Assembly: GCA_021464245.1 (NCBI GenBank)
Contig: JADCRB010000069.1
Coordinates: 994,092 to 1,058,091, forward strand
Reading direction: 5' to 3'
Length of the DNA stretch: 64,000 bases
Source of the DNA: Carallia brachiata
Lineage: Eukaryota > Streptophyta > Magnoliopsida > Malpighiales > Rhizophoraceae
In this document: piece by piece, positions 36,973-50,249 of the stretch
Position numbering within the stretch: the first letter of the stretch is position 1
How the letters are laid out: each line of letters opens with the position of its first letter
Position numbers and translations under genes: made by a program
The notes under the pieces: generated by a model
Seen by the model: the letters and a program-made list of their open reading frames with translations, nothing else
The model's database searches: none
Told to the model about the DNA's origin: nothing

Positions 36973-37668
36973 ACTGCTGCGATACTCTCTCATTTCATTT
37001 GATATAACTAGGAGAATTCAAATTTGATACCTTAAGTATATTTATTTCACACAATCTCAAATCGCCCTTATGCTAATCATGAGTAGTAATTTATCAATGG
37101 CCTTTGTGTAATGTTAATGAAACTTAATTGTTTATCTGGGGACAACTTTCTACTTAAGATATTGAATTTGATGATGTGTGAAGTGTGATTGTTACATGGA
37201 GTTTTTTTTTTTTTCTAGCATATATTATTAATGGAAACAGTGCAAATCCATAATCATGCTACATATCGACCAACAGGACAAACACTTTTCATCCTTTTAG
37301 GGGTGTGGATGTTTATAATTGGACTCACCTATTATATTAAGTATAATTCACTCGTGATTTTGTATTATTTATTGAGTGGAGACTACTTGAAATATAAAAT
37401 TGATAAAATAATTTTATTTCATATAAAATTATGAATGAGTTATCTTAAAAAAAAAGTTAACAAAAATAGCAAGCATTTTTAGTGTGAGGACCAGTAAGAT
37501 ATATTGTGGCTAAAATAAAGGAAAAATGGGCGTGAAATTTTCTAGTGTTAGAAAAATAAATCTGCTCATTAACAAAGAAAAAAAAATACATGGATTAGCT
37601 CATAGTTCTAACTGCAAGTTGACTGTTTTCATAAAATATAAATGAAAAAATAAACATAATTCCACATC

Positions 37669-37712
37669 CAAAAGCACAACATTTTTTTTTTTTTGAGGAA
37701 ACAAAAGCACAA
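37669..37712 (-). mobile_element. Solo poly-T micro-insert with 11-bp TSD
   Basis: CAAAAGCACAA (37669-37679 and 37702-37712) flanks CA, a run of T, and GAGGAAA. It lies just beyond the MYB stop codon, probably in its 3'UTR. Confidence 0.6.
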
Positions 37713-37753
37713 TAGGGAATTGTTTATAACATTCCTCACATTTCCGGCAATAT

Positions 37754-39188
37754 TTACATGAAGTCTTCAAAGTCCAAACTGTCCGGAATTTCGAACTCCA
37801 AAAAGCTGTTGCAGTAGCTTTCTCTCTCATCCTCCGTCGTGGTGCTGCTGTTGACGAATGTGGAAGATGAATTCAAGGGATCCGGGCTCGGCAAAGGCGT
37901 AGACATAACTGTTTCCAACCCAACATCCTGGTAGCACGACATCTCTGGAATTTCAGGAACGGTAGGAATATTCGTGCTGCAATAACCATAGTTTGGCTGT
38001 TGTGAAACTAAGCTCTCATTCAAGCTTGAAGGCACTAGATTCTCTTGGGAATTTTCGCAGCTAAACAGATTCGATGCACTAGAAGGAAAACCCTCCATAT
38101 TGGCTACCATGAATTGTGCTTGGTTTAAAAACTGAGCATTAGATGCATTGCAGTTGGCAGGAGTTTCTTCAAGCACTTGATTCTGAATTTGGTTAAATTG
38201 TGATGGGACTTGGAAATTTTGTAGCACAGAGTTGCAAAATTTATTTTCCTGAAGTTGTTGCAAAACTGATTCTGGGTTTCCTTCTTTCAGGGAAGCTAGA
38301 GTGGTGGCTAGTTTTAACAAATCAGGGTTTAAGAGCACGGCTTGGGTGCGCAACAAACTTGACAGACTCAGAAGCGATGGATTGCGCAATGCTGAGCTTA
38401 GAAAGGAGGAGAAGTCAAGAAAGTCGAGACGTGGAGCATGGGTTACGGGATCAATTCCGTTTCTGAGCAGCCTTTTTCTTATGTGGGTGTTCCAGTAATT
38501 CTTGATTTCGTTGTCGGTTCTTCCTGGCAAACGTGCAGCTATAGCCGACCACCTACCATTGAAAATGGTGTCATTAATGTTAAGTTCAAAACTAAGCAAG
38601 ACAAAGATGTCGCATCTTCTTCTTTTTTTTTTCCTATTTTTTTTTTTTTTTTTGTCTAGTCAGGGGAGAGAGAGGATAAGCGCTAAGTTTGAGATTCGAA
38701 CCCTAAACTTAGGTATTGGAGGCAGTGCCTCTCAACCATCCGAGCAAAGCTCGGTGCTCCCTATCCTTATTATTTGCAGAAGAAATTAAAGAACGGAAAG
38801 CTATGATCTTATTCTTACTTGTTTCCCAGGACACCGTGCAGTTGGATAATCCTTTCCTCCTCTTCAAAAGAGAATCTTCCTCTTTTGATGTCAGGTCGCA
38901 GATAGTTCGTCCATCGAAGACGACAACTCTTCCCGCATCTTTGGAGTCCTATGCAGTCCAATTAATTAAACCATGTCAAAAATCATGTACCACATATACA
39001 GATATACAAAACTATATTAAATAGTCCATCAAAATGATGAAATTAATTTATATACCAGCATTTTTGGGGAGGTTCCGCCAGTTGCCGGGACCGTGAGTTT
39101 GGACATAATTGATAAGCTTTTCATCTTCCTCAGGAGTCCATGGACCTTTCTTGAGCCCATTCTTGTCGCAGCAAGGTGCCCTTCCCAT
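37754..39188 (-). CDS. R2R3-MYB transcription factor, subgroup 11 (MYB102/74/41-like)
   Basis: A nuclear DNA-binding regulator. Three exons on the minus strand, 39188-39056, 38948-38819 and 38552-37754, give 353 residues. The first two lengths (133 and 130 bp) and intron phases are the standard R2R3-MYB gene structure. R2 runs about residues 14-62 with W17, W37, W57; R3 about 67-113 with F70, W89, W108. The run [15 protein letters not shown] and the motif [12 protein letters not shown](F)LD(F)SS just after R3 place it in subgroup 11, known for responses to ABA, osmotic stress and wounding and, for MYB41, suberin. The C-terminal region is Ser/Asn/Gln-rich and ends in an acidic stretch (LDFEDFM) that may activate transcription. 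No bHLH-interaction signature is evident in R3. Intron 2 holds a SINE. A TATA box and a G-box lie upstream. Confidence 0.94.
38617..38762 (-). mobile_element. tRNA-derived SINE in MYB intron 2
   Basis: On the minus strand GCTCGGATGGTTGAGAGG matches a Pol III A-box and GGTTCGAATCTC a B-box, about 40 bases apart. The poly-A tail appears as T runs at 38617-38654. The target-site duplication is unclear. Same sense as the MYB gene. Confidence 0.7.
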
Positions 39189-39349
39189 TGAAACTCTGTT
39201 GCTTTTTTTGGGAATATGCAGAAGTTGTGCAGGTTATGAATTATGGCTTGCAATTAGATTGGGAGAGCGAGAGGGAGGGCCGGTTTGTGTATATAAAACG
39301 GAAAAATTTACTCTGTGGATGTTAATGGGAAATGAAATGTCCCTCCGTA

Positions 39350-39357
39350 TATTTATA
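39350..39357 (-). promoter_or_regulatory. TATA box of the MYB gene
   Basis: TATAAATA on the minus strand, about 165 bp upstream of the start codon, a suitable distance for a core promoter with a leader of about 130 bases. Confidence 0.6.
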
Positions 39358-39538
39358 GTGGAGAAAAATGGCTGCGAAATTGGTTTAAGTCTATAGGATT
39401 TGGTGCCGCCCTCATGCCACGTATCTATCTTGTCTCAACGTTTGATGGTACGCTCACAGAATGTGTATGTAATGTGTAATTTTTCCATGTAACAAATCTT
39501 ACATAGTCTGTTAGGTGCGAGATACAAAAACAAGGCGA

Positions 39539-39544
39539 CACGTG
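39539..39544 (-). promoter_or_regulatory. G-box/ABRE-like element upstream of MYB
   Basis: CACGTG in the context ACACGTGCC, about 350 bp upstream of the MYB start. ABA-responsive promoters often carry such elements, which fits subgroup 11. Function is inferred. Confidence 0.4.
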
Positions 39545-39559
39545 CCAATGGTATATAGC

Positions 39560-42500
39560 TACAATACCAATATATATTATTTGTGTGTATCGTTATCTTT
39601 ATACAGCCATTCCAATCCACACAACAAATGACTTGCTGGATCGTTCGGATGTACTTTAATTACATCACTTGCATGTGGATTAATTACGCAAATATATCAA
39701 TTTTGTATCTTTTCTTTTTTTTTTTTTTTTCGTAAAAGTAGTTTTTTCCTTCTTAATTTCGTCTAAGCGAAGGTAGGGAAACAAGTCGAGAAAGAATAAA
39801 ACGGGGAAGAGAGAAAAAAAAAAGGCTTTTTTCACCTTGTCCTTTTTCTTTTTTGAACAACTGAACGGAAGAAAAATGTGTTTTGAGCTGCGCATCTGTT
39901 CTAATCCAATTGTGCAGATAGTCTTCTTCGCCAAGTACTTGTATTGAAGTCAACTGCTTTTGGTAACATCGTAAAAGAAGTCAAAAGCTTTTGGAGAAGT
40001 GTGCAAGCATATAACATAACATAAAGCATTTGATTGCTTTCTGTTTAAGTATATAATCACCGGCTCCATTTCATGGCCAAATAATTTGGCTAAATTCTAG
40101 CAATACATTTTTTCTTTTTTTTTTGAAAATTAAACCTTAAAGTTTAGTAATTATCGTAGATGTATTTAATGTTACTATAAGTTTTTATTTTATTTTATTT
40201 CATTCTTTTATCTTTTTTTTTCGCGTTAAGTTTTTGAATGACTAGTATGGACATCTACATTTACCGGTAATCAATTGAGGCGTTTTGACTACATTAGATA
40301 GATCATTGGTTTTAAGCCGTGTGGGACTAGATGAGAGTTGCCGAGCCAAGTTAAATTAAACAGTATTTATACTATACATTAAAACTACATTAGTCTCCTT
40401 TTATAAGATCGTAACATAAACGTAGTGGTGAATCTCTGTAGCAGAATTACTGCCTTGTCCCCAAGTCAATGTTTTCATGTCTGCGTCCTTCCGGTGGTCT
40501 TGTCATTTATAAGGATAGATCCTATGGGGGAATCACATTGAATGTAGGACGCATTGGCTATCAGTATTTTCTTGGTCCCATTTCAAAAAAAGCACTGTTT
40601 CGTACACATCTTACCGAAAAAGTACACACAAGGTAAAAAATTTGATTATTTTTACAATTGCGCTTATTTTTTTTACGATAAAAAAATAATGTGATAATTT
40701 TTATATTATATTTTATTAATCTTGTTGTAAAAATAATTAAATTTATTTTAACATGTATACTTCTTTTGTATGCTAGCATCTGGGTACCAAACTTTTTTGT
40801 TCAAAAATATAACAAATCGTAACCCCCTTCCTCACATTTGCAGCTTGAGCTGTATTAAAGAGTCATACCATTATCGTTGTAAGGTTCTCTATTGTTTTAC
40901 GGAGAAGGACCTCGTTAATTGTAGGGATCTCAAAATAAAGAAAATGCGACTCCTTTGTGAGGCTTCCTCGTTTCCTTTGCAATTTCTTTCTATTTGCAAC
41001 GCGCCGACTTTCCAACTGGAGACAATCCAAAATAAACCACAAAAAACAAGCCACGTTGCAGCAAAATTAGATGCGTGCTTTTTCTGCGCCCAAAAGTGAA
41101 AGTCAACGTTCTGATCTCCCTGAACTAAGGCTCCCTGATTTTTGACAACTGTCTGCCAGGTATTCCGTGTTTTATCTGAAGCAGCCTGGTAAAGCGCTCC
41201 ACTGACTCAATCTGTGGAAGCAAATTCAAAGTTATTGAAATCTGGTGTTAATTTCATCCACCTTCCATCTAACAATCACAGCCCTCGGTCAAATATTATT
41301 ATAACATATATACTTGACAAGTGGAGTCGCGGGGTCAAACACTCTTTTCCCGTAGCTTGCTTGCTTTTAAATTTTGCCTTTTGCTAATATTTCTCTGCAG
41401 AACCAAAGCCGAAAATACTGATTAATTAAGGATCTTTACTGTATGTTTTTTGAAAAAATAAGTAATAATTAGTGGTTAATCAATTAATTGTTAAAAAGAA
41501 TAAAAAAATGCAAGTTAAAAAATATTGCATAAAGTGTAAGTACTTCAATCCACCTAAAGTACACACAACCTCCAATGATCAGAAGATTTTGGAAACAAGG
41601 GGGTTCGAACCCCCTCACTCTTATTGGGGCCAATCTTCATTATTATCCTTGGCATATAGATATATTATGCATTCATGCATGTTTGTAAAATTTTATTTAG
41701 AATAATGTATTGTCTCCCTGTCAGGCGTACAGATGACACATCTATTTTTTCGTGACAACAATTGCCTGCATTTGAATAATATATATGCCGTTCAGACTTA
41801 GATCATCCATGGCTAAATCCTACTTTCATGCATTGCAGGATGCGATTCCGCTTAAAGATTTTCTCGAAAGTTCATGCACAGAGAGCTTGTAAATTATTTT
41901 TTGGGGTCATAGATTTGATTAAGCAGATATGCTGACACAACGTGTAATTGTTTATGCAATTACTTGTCACGAATTTCGGCTTTGCTTCTGCATGGGTAAC
42001 TAGATTAAGGTCATGTACGTCTGAGAGTTGACTCAAAGATATGGGTGGCTATAATGGCATAAATTTTATACATAAGGTAATATTCAATTAATGTTTGTTA
42101 AATTATTGTTGGAGATGGCCACGAGCTCACCAACAAACTTTGAATATATTGGGTAGATTAATTTTGCACTTGGATTTTATCTTTTCAAGGTATCATCATC
42201 AATTCTTGCAGTTCACATTCATGTCTAGACAATCTAGCTTATGTGTTGCTTGGCACAGGTTTTATAAACTATGAGACGGGTCTCTCGGCAGTTTTTGTGG
42301 CTAGTGAATATAGAGTTATTAATATATGCATATGTTTTAAAGCAAGACTACGTGATTATATTCAGTTAACAATAAATAGTAATATATTTTTATTGAATGA
42401 TATTTAATAATTTATTTATATTTTTTTGTGAATATTATTGAATGATGTATATTATTCTATAGTTATTTTGAAAGTAAAATAAAAAAATTTTGTACATTTT

Positions 42501-44480
42501 TTACTTGGTACGTGTTTGTACACCATGAGAAATGTTAGACAACCAAAGAATTCTCCGATGTTTGCAGCCACCAGGTTGTCCAGATCGTCCAATAATTGAT
42601 AGAACCTCTTGCAGATCCCTGCCACATGTACACTTCTCGAGAAGCATCTGTTTACAATTAATGGAAAAAATTCACGTATATTGTATAGACATATGCATGT
42701 GTGTATATACAAACGGAAATAATAGCTCAACGAGGGTAGTATGAATTGACACAGTTATTTATTATACATATTATTTATATGGTTATTACATATTAAAATA
42801 ATTTTTTAATCATAACAACTTATGATGTATAATAATAATAAAATTATAGGATTTAGAATTTAAGATTTAATACATATTTTATAGTCATTTATATTTTAAA
42901 TTTTTTAATATTCACATGTTCTCCTGCTTGAATCTTGTGCATAATAAATAAAGATTCCACTCTAGCATTATAAAATTGGGAAAAGTTTGGTGGGCAGAAA
43001 AAAATTTTCTATTGCATCTATACGAGTTTTTTTGTGTAATAACGAGTATTTTTTGTGCAACTATAACGATAAAAAATGATACAAAAAATATTATAAAAAA
43101 ATTTCATCTGTCCATGTAATTGAGTCCTATAAAATTTTCCTCAAATCATTCTGTTTCGTAATCTCGCAAACTTTAGATTGAAACTTCAAATTGGATTTCT
43201 AGTTGTTGGGGGAATAAATGAGGTTTTCCTTTTATATATTATATTATAATTTCTTTTTTATGGAGATACTAATGAAAATACGAAAGATGCAAGGACATGT
43301 ACACTAACTCGTCTTGTTATATCATTATAATTGCTTCCCTTTAGCTCGAAGGTTCAGTCACACTGTTGACAGCCTTAAGGTCGAGTGTTCAAGCAATATC
43401 CAACTCCAAAGGCTAATACTTATAGCATTGAAAAATTACAAAACAAACAAAATGTGGGCCATTGAGTTCTTTCGACTCAACAATGTAAAGTCGCAAATCC
43501 AATCGCTTATGGGACCAACGAAATCTGCTACTTGGGCCCGTCATTTGTATTAGCAGGCTGCCTCTTGTTTGTCTTTGCCAGTAATCAGCATCGCCTGGGT
43601 TACTCCATAATGGTGAGCTCAACAGTTAATGGTTTGGTCCTTAATCCCACCGCTGTTGGAGTCCTACTGTAAATCCTATTGTAAATTTATGACAATCTAT
43701 TAGCGTTCCCTGATCTTATGATAGGAACATCTCTCGGCTTCTTTCATATCTAAACTTTTATGTAAACAAAAAAAAAAGTATCGCCTCGCATAACTTCTTG
43801 TTACTTTTTTTTTTTTTTTGATATTTTATAGTTTAGTATGTTAAATTTATAGGAAAATTTACTTCCAAAATTGCCATGGCATTTAATAGAGGGAGTGATT
43901 TAACTAAAGAGATAAATCATTTCATTTTTAGATTTTAAATTGAAATTTTATGCCTTCAATCCAAACAGTTATGAATTTATTCCATGAATCCAGAAAAATT
44001 TATTACCTTCAATTTATCTTCGTTTGCGATACACACTCTCCCCGGCAGACTATGAATCAATGTCACATCAATAGTTAGATCCACAACTAGCAGCCAGACT
44101 CGATTTCAGATTTGCTTCAAACATTAATTAAAGAGGACTAAGTGCATAACATATTTTGAGACAGTTACCCAAAACAGTAAATGTTTATAAAGATGCAAAA
44201 AATTATTTATATAGTATATATATTACAACAATTGATATATTATGTGCAATGGCAATTATAAAATATAAATAAAAAATATCACTATTTTATTCTGATTTAT
44301 ATTTTTTTATTGTAGTTGTACAAATACACTAATTATTGTTATATAAATACTATATAGATAACTTTTAGTACGTTCGTGTAATTTAGCCCTACCCAAATTA
44401 ATGCTGTGGTCAAAAGACAAGTAGTAACTAGTAAGGCATATCATCGTCCACAAATCCGAGTCTCCAACCCCACCCCATCG
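39560..44480. other. Gene-free interval between MYB and BAHD array
   Basis: No gene is supported. The DNA is AT-rich, with modest islands near 40900-41130 and 42530-42660 that have open frames but no recognisable domain. A palindromic GGGGGTTCGAACCCCC at about 41599-41614 looks like a tRNA B-box and may be a SINE remnant; no complete tRNA fold surrounds it. Confidence 0.4.
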
Positions 44481-45238
44481 TGTGATTTGGTCGTGAAAAC
44501 CCATGTAAGGGCACATGTCGCTACAAAGTACAAACGTGGATATGGGCAATTGTCCTAGATCGTTTTCCCTGCCTTGATTTGAGACCCAATTTTTAAGCCT
44601 GTCGACAGCGTGTGCTCGGCCTACCGCAAATGTTGGTTGTATCTTCCCTGTAAGTCTATTATCAGGGGGCTAAAGCGTTAGGGCCGTATTGTTCTCTTAT
44701 GATGATGCTCCATTCGGAGCCAGAGCCAGTCCTCCTAAAAGATGGACTCAAGCCCATTTGGGTCTTTCACCGTGGCCCGGTCATGTGACTGCAGCGATTT
44801 TCTTCACGTTGATCTGTACACGGACGCCCACAAGGGAAAGGTTGCGCACCACAAATAGCATCCGGATTCTGCACCCGGACAATCCGACAATCCAACAAAG
44901 TGCAGCTCCCTGTAATTTAAGCATAACCGCGTTAATTTTGTTAAGAAAATAATTTTTTTTAAATAAAAACAATTTTTTTTTAACATGTACTATGTAAGAT
45001 CTACGTTATAAATATTAAAATAACACTTATTTAATCTTAAATTTTAAATTTATAATAAATATTTCATATTTTTTTAATATATTTATACTAAATTTTTGGA
45101 TGGCTGCATTTTTTTAGTACCTGCACTTTAATCCGGCGGCAACATTCAGTGCTAAAACCACACCCTATCATGCAATGATTAAAAGCCATTCTAAGTGAGG
45201 CACCGTCTGTTGAGCCAAGATGGAAAATCTGACAAATT

Positions 45239-45291
45239 ATAGCCCATAGTTTTTTTTTTTTTTTCTCTTTGAACAACAATAGCCCATAGTT
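45239..45291 (-). mobile_element. Solo poly-T micro-insert in unit A with 13-bp TSD
   Basis: ATAGCCCATAGTT at 45239-45251 and 45279-45291 flanks a T run plus CTCTTTGAACAACA. The equivalent place in unit B (about 62935-62975, inverted) has a single ATAACCCATAGTT, so unit A gained the insert after duplication. Confidence 0.8.
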
Positions 45292-45755
45292 AGTATAGCG
45301 AATAATTTTAATGGGTATGTGGTTTAGTCTTTAAAGGGTATCTTATGAATTTCTGTTTCAAAAAATAAAAAAAAAAGGCATTTGATAAATTTTTTTGTGG
45401 GTTCGCTGTTTGCTAAAAACCTAATAAGAGCAGCTTACTCAAAGAGTAACTTGGATGAATCAACTGTTAATAAGTATCTTTAGATTTAAATACTTTCATA
45501 ATAATTTGTTTTGATTAAAATATTCTCATAGAACATCATATACTAAATAATTATTTTATTATTTGAACAACAGCAAATAATATTAATTTAATTAAACATT
45601 ACAAATTTATTTTAATTGTCAATAATATCATAACAACAATTAACAATCTTTAATAATAATCAACAATACCTAATTATTTTTACATGTTATTTACTTAACG
45701 AACTATAAAAACATAAGATTCTGACTGATGATAGACAAGACAACAGAAGGCAAAT

Positions 45756-47162
45756 TCAAATTTGTTTCAAATGTTGTTCAAAGACAACAGTAAACACATT
45801 CATTTTAGACCTTGTGAGTGCCAAGCCAAATTCAACTCCACCGCCATCATCGCTACAGTCCGAAAGAGATACAGCCTGAGTCGTATCAACGTGAACCACC
45901 TCACTCTTTTTTGGCCTCCCCCATCCAAAATCCGTCTCGTAAACACGCAATCTTGGCGAGCCGGCAATTTTAAATAACGGATTTCCTTCTGCAGCTATCT
46001 GTTTCCAGGTTGTCAGCCATGTCTCCGCATCTTTCAGAACTCCACCCTTTAAATGTTCCAATTTTTCTCCAATTTTTTTTGCGGCGACAACGATTCCGTT
46101 GTCGCCAAGTAGCTCGCCCCTTTTAGCCGGAACATAACAGCCCGCAAGACAATTACCAAAGTAGTTATTGGGCAGTTTTGTTTCAAGACGCTCTCTGCAA
46201 TCTGCGGCAAAAGCCAAGTAGCAAAGCTGGTCCGCGTCCGGCAAGACACCAGCTTCATAATTTTCTGTTTTGATCAAACAAACCCATATAATTGCAGTTG
46301 TCACTGTAAATGTTGATGTGTGTAATTCCCCAGGAGTTTGGTCGGAGACCGTACGTTTCAGCTTGTCGATGTGGTCTTTGCCGATAGTCAAAGTGGCTCT
46401 AACCTTGTCCGCAAGTGAATTATCACTGGTTGCGTCTAGATTGTAGCCACCTGGCGGTACCCATTCCCAGCAAGCCTTCAAAAAATAGGAACAAAGGTCA
46501 CGTGGGTCTTTCAGAATCTTCCTGTCGAGACAGGGCAGCCACTTATCCATGTGAGTTAACTGATCTTCTCCTGATCTTGATAACGATCTGAAGACAAAGG
46601 CCCAGAATTTGACAAAATGGTTAAAAGCCACGCCATCAGCTGCCACGTGTTGAAACTCAAATCCAATGCAGAGTCCCGAGTTTGGGAACAGAGTCACTTG
46701 CACGGCAAGAAGCGGAAGCATTCTTGTCCCATCTTCTGTCAAGCGTGATGGGGGCAACTTTGGAACAAAAGGGTGAAGCTGCCTGACATCTCTAACATGG
46801 TCTCCAATAATCTCATTGAAATCCACGGTTGTTGACTCGGCGACGGTGAAAGGGATGGAGTTACCTCCGGTGAAGACGATGTGGGGCTCAAGTGGTGGCG
46901 GCGGGTATGCGAGAGTGCCGGCAAAAGGGTAGAAGTGTTGGAGAGTGAGGGAGAGGGAGGTTTTTAAGGAGGGAAGGATGTTTTGCGTTAGATAAGGAGT
47001 TGAGTGAGGGAAATCATAGAAGAAGAGGCGTTGCATCGGACGGCAAATAAGCCATGACACGTCGAGGAAACTGAGAGGGATAGAAGCCGGGGCCGGAACT
47101 GCTCCTGGTGGCGGAGAGATTTGTAAATGGTCAATCACTTCTATGGGGTTGGATTGAGCCAT
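45756..47162 (-). CDS. BAHD acyltransferase A, phenolic glucoside malonyltransferase-like
   Basis: Predicted to transfer malonyl (or another acyl) from CoA to sugar hydroxyls of phenolic or flavonoid glycosides in the cytosol. Single exon, 468 residues. I start at MAQSNPIEV, since this matches gene B; the open frame runs 24 codons further upstream. The catalytic HxxxD is HVAAD (H172, D176). YFGNC, typical of the malonyltransferase clade, lies near 334, and the structural DFGWG at 411-415. NYEAGVLPDADQLCY and the substrate-pocket segments are intact. No frameshift or stop is seen. It is nearly collinear with gene B but one residue shorter near 368. The 5' flank (TTGCAGTATGG on the minus strand) is conserved among all three copies. 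The substrate cannot be fixed from sequence. An anthocyanin acyltransferase is the main alternative. Confidence 0.92.
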   Translation of the reverse strand: MAQSNPIEVIDHLQISPPPGAVPAPASIPLSFLDVSWLICRPMQRLFFYDFPHSTPYLTQNILPSLKTSLSLTLQHFYPFAGTLAYPPPPLEPHIVFTGGNSIPFTVAESTTVDFNEIIGDHVRDVRQLHPFVPKLPPSRLTEDGTRMLPLLAVQVTLFPNSGLCIGFEFQHVAADGVAFNHFVKFWAFVFRSLSRSGEDQLTHMDKWLPCLDRKILKDPRDLCSYFLKACWEWVPPGGYNLDATSDNSLADKVRATLTIGKDHIDKLKRTVSDQTPGELHTSTFTVTTAIIWVCLIKTENYEAGVLPDADQLCYLAFAADCRERLETKLPNNYFGNCLAGCYVPAKRGELLGDNGIVVAAKKIGEKLEHLKGGVLKDAETWLTTWKQIAAEGNPLFKIAGSPRLRVYETDFGWGRPKKSEVVHVDTTQAVSLSDCSDDGGGVEFGLALTRSKMNVFTVVFEQHLKQI

Positions 47163-47239
47163 ACTGCAATTATGGAGGAAGGAAGATACACAGTGATGAG
47201 TAACGACAAACGTAAAGAGCCGTAGGGTACTCAAATTTT

Positions 47240-48840
47240 TATAGGAATTTTTAATTTATATTACAATTCATTTATTATTTTATTATATTTATTATGTAAA
47301 AAAAATAAAATAAATTATTATAATAAAAAATAAATAACAACAAACAAACTTATGTGTTAGTTCGATTAATTTTTAGGAAAACATTAGAAAGTAAAGGCGC
47401 CGCCTCCTCTGACTCCCTTTGAAGCTGCTGGCGTGGCAATTTTTTATTTTACTTGTTTATGGCCTGTCACATTTTCATAAATAAAAAATAAATATAAATG
47501 TTATTAAAAAGATTTCATTCCTATTATAAAACTATATGTTTAGATTTTTATCAAAGTATCTGATTAGATTAAACATTGCTAATTGCTAGCCCTGTACCAT
47601 AGATGTAAGAGTCTAGTAGTGAGATTAATATGATTTTTTTAAAAAAATTATAAAGTGTCATTCATATTTTTTTTATTTTTTTAAAAGTAAAAAATATAAA
47701 TATTGTGTAGTGCTTTTATTTTTAGTCATTTTTTATGAATAAAATTTATTTATAATTTTACATAATATAAATTTATTTTTTATTTTTTATAATAAATAAA
47801 TTCTACTTATTATATGATATAAAATTATTAATAAATTATATTTACTAAAAAATAAGTTACATTATTTTTTTTTTAAATACCATCAAATTCTTCTATTTGT
47901 TTAGCGTCAGCCCTTATGTCATGATTTTGTTGGCTTTTGGCCGGTCCGATGAACAACAACTGTTTATATCGGCAGCAGCACTAGAAACTATTTTGTATTT
48001 TATATATCAGAAACACTGGGTGGGTATAATTTAAGAAAATATAAGGAAAAATAAAGATTTTCAATAATTTTGGTTAATTATTTTCAAAAATAAAAATATA
48101 AAAAAATTCTGATTAGTTATTTTATATTTGTGATTTCTCGTCGATTTTTTATGTCTCATTAAAAATAAGTTAAATAATTTTTCTACACATATATAAAAAA
48201 ATAAGTAAAAATAATAATTATTTATATTTAAATGATTGTTGAATGTTGTATTTATTAAATAACAATAAAAAAACGTATATACGTCATTAATTTTAAAGTG
48301 TGGCAATGCTTTTGTGAGTGCGAATGCTAAATTTGTGTTTGCTTGTTTGTATATTTTTCTTACTTACATTATATACAAACATACAAATGTAAACGACGTT
48401 GTGTCTGTCATATCCATCTCTGCCAACAAGTTGCAGCCATTCTTGTTTTGCATGCAAGTAGAATAATGAGAACAGATTAGCTATTTGGCAAGAGAATAGA
48501 ATACCTATTCATGTTAATGATTGAATTCATTTAAATTATAAAATATATATTAAATTTTAAAAAGAATGATAAATTATTGAACATGTTTCACGTCTTTTAT
48601 ATATTTTGTTAAATGTACTAATATATTTTTATGTACATCGTGAATAATTTTATTGCACATTTAACTATATTATATATCATAAATTTTTTAAAAATAAAAA
48701 TAAGTGTAAAAATTGGTAAAAATTTATAATTGATAATATAATTAAGATTGATGTATAATAAAATTATTTATAATATATACATAAAAAATATTTATGTCCC
48801 TTTTATATCAACTCCTTCCTTATCCTGTATGCATGCATCA
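47240..48840. other. AT-rich spacer inside unit A
   Basis: Very AT-rich, with no open frame worth noting. A stretch around 47395-47440 (CGCCGCCTCCTCTGACTCCC) corresponds to about 57960-57980 in unit C, showing that the duplication includes this flank. Confidence 0.45.
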
Positions 48841-49189
48841 AAGCCTATAAATTAAACTTTACTCCAGGAGGCACTCGCTGCAGTTAGAGTTGTAAATGAG
48901 TCGAGCTTTGCCACGTGGAATTTATTGTCTGTCCGAGGTAACAATGGACTGACTATCCTTTTAATTGGTTTGTGGTGGACGTGCACTTTCGTCGGCAGTA
49001 AATAAATCTGTACGTCTCTGCAGGCAGCACATGGTTTGATCTCTTTTTCTTTTGGATTTGAAAAACGGAAAAATAAAAATAACAGCGACTGTATTGTTGG
49101 GGAAAATTGCGCCGGTCGCATCGTGTGGTTTGAAGTTTGCACCAATGCATGAAGAATTGTCTGACTCATCTCATTATTTTGGTGGGTTC

Positions 49190-49669
49190 TGATAGTATTT
49201 TGGGACTGATTTAGAACCAAACTAAACTAGAAAGTTAAAAATGCAGTAGATAAGAAGAGAAGAAAGAAACATGCTGCATTGTAGCAGGGAGAGGAGAAAG
49301 AAACTGACTTCTCTCATCTTCTATTAATCAACAAACATCAATATATAGCAGCAAATTTACATTCAAAATTCAAATAAGAGCTCCAAATCAGGTAGCTGTT
49401 ATATGACAGCTTTTTTGAATTTTCAAATTTAAACTTACATGAGCTTTCAAATATAGAATGATTACTTGATAACCAAGCATCATTTCACATCAAAATATCT
49501 AAACTTAGCATGTAAATACAACAATAGAAACCCCAAATATCTACTGTAACATATCAACAGCAAGTCTATTAACTGTCATGCGCAACAATTGTGCATTGGA
49601 GGAAAACAAGTAACAAGGGAGCTGAACTTTCAACTTCAATGCAAAACTGCAACACCATGTTCTTCAACA
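49190..49669 (-). repeat. 3' LTR of the miniature element
   Basis: 480 bp, ends TG...CA on the minus strand, next to the purine tract. Confidence 0.9.
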
Positions 49670-50249
49670 CTCCTCCTTGGTGCAATGTTTTGCATGGCTT
49701 GAATTTTTTTTGTTTGAAACTAGTCTTCAAGAGAATTTGACTCTTATAGACCCTTCAATTTTGCTGGTTTTTAAAACTAAACTTCAAATTTTTGTAGCTC
49801 ACATAGAGCTGTCAATGTTGCTGGTTTAAAAACCAGTCTCCAAAGGCTTTTGTGCTTCTTTATTTCTCCTCCTGAAGCTATGGAGGTCATCTGATTTGAT
49901 GAAAAAGGACAGCTACTCAGCTGCATTCTTCTCTGGTTTTAGAAACCAGTCTTCAATTTGATTAGAACAATGGAAAATCTCCAAGGTTTTGATTTTCGGT
50001 TTAGTGGAAAACTTTCTGATTTTTCACTCAAAGAAACTCTTGATTTGGTGGGGAAATTTTCTGATTTCCACTCACAAACAAGTGTTTGAAAACTGCAATA
50101 TCCAAAAAACAGAACCTGGAAAATGCAGGGATCATTTTTTGATTTTTCTTTGGCTTGGTGGGAGACACTCTTTGGTTTTACACTCCTCACTCACTTGTTT
50201 AGATCACTCTCTCTCTACTATGCAACACAGGTCACAAGGATGCAACACT

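Larger units (their letters stand above)
31761..37600. other. Gene-free interval upstream of the MYB gene's 3' end
   Basis: No gene is supported. The contents are AT-rich DNA, simple repeats, two foldbacks and solo-tail inserts listed separately. Near 33938 and 34177 two similar 30-base stretches (core AGACAAGAA, then GC(A/G)CTTTTT) flank about 210 bp of more balanced DNA with a 97-codon minus-strand open frame of unknown nature (33868-34161). This may be a small insertion with degraded ends. Confidence 0.4.

Noticed and set aside
41595..41640. Possible tRNA gene because of a GGTTCGAACCC box
   Set aside because: No acceptor stem, anticodon arm or A-box at the right spacing; more likely a SINE remnant.
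47163..47234. Upstream in-frame start of BAHD gene A (24 extra codons)
   Set aside because: Gene B and the pseudogene both begin at MAQSN, and the upstream bases are conserved with them as untranslated leader.
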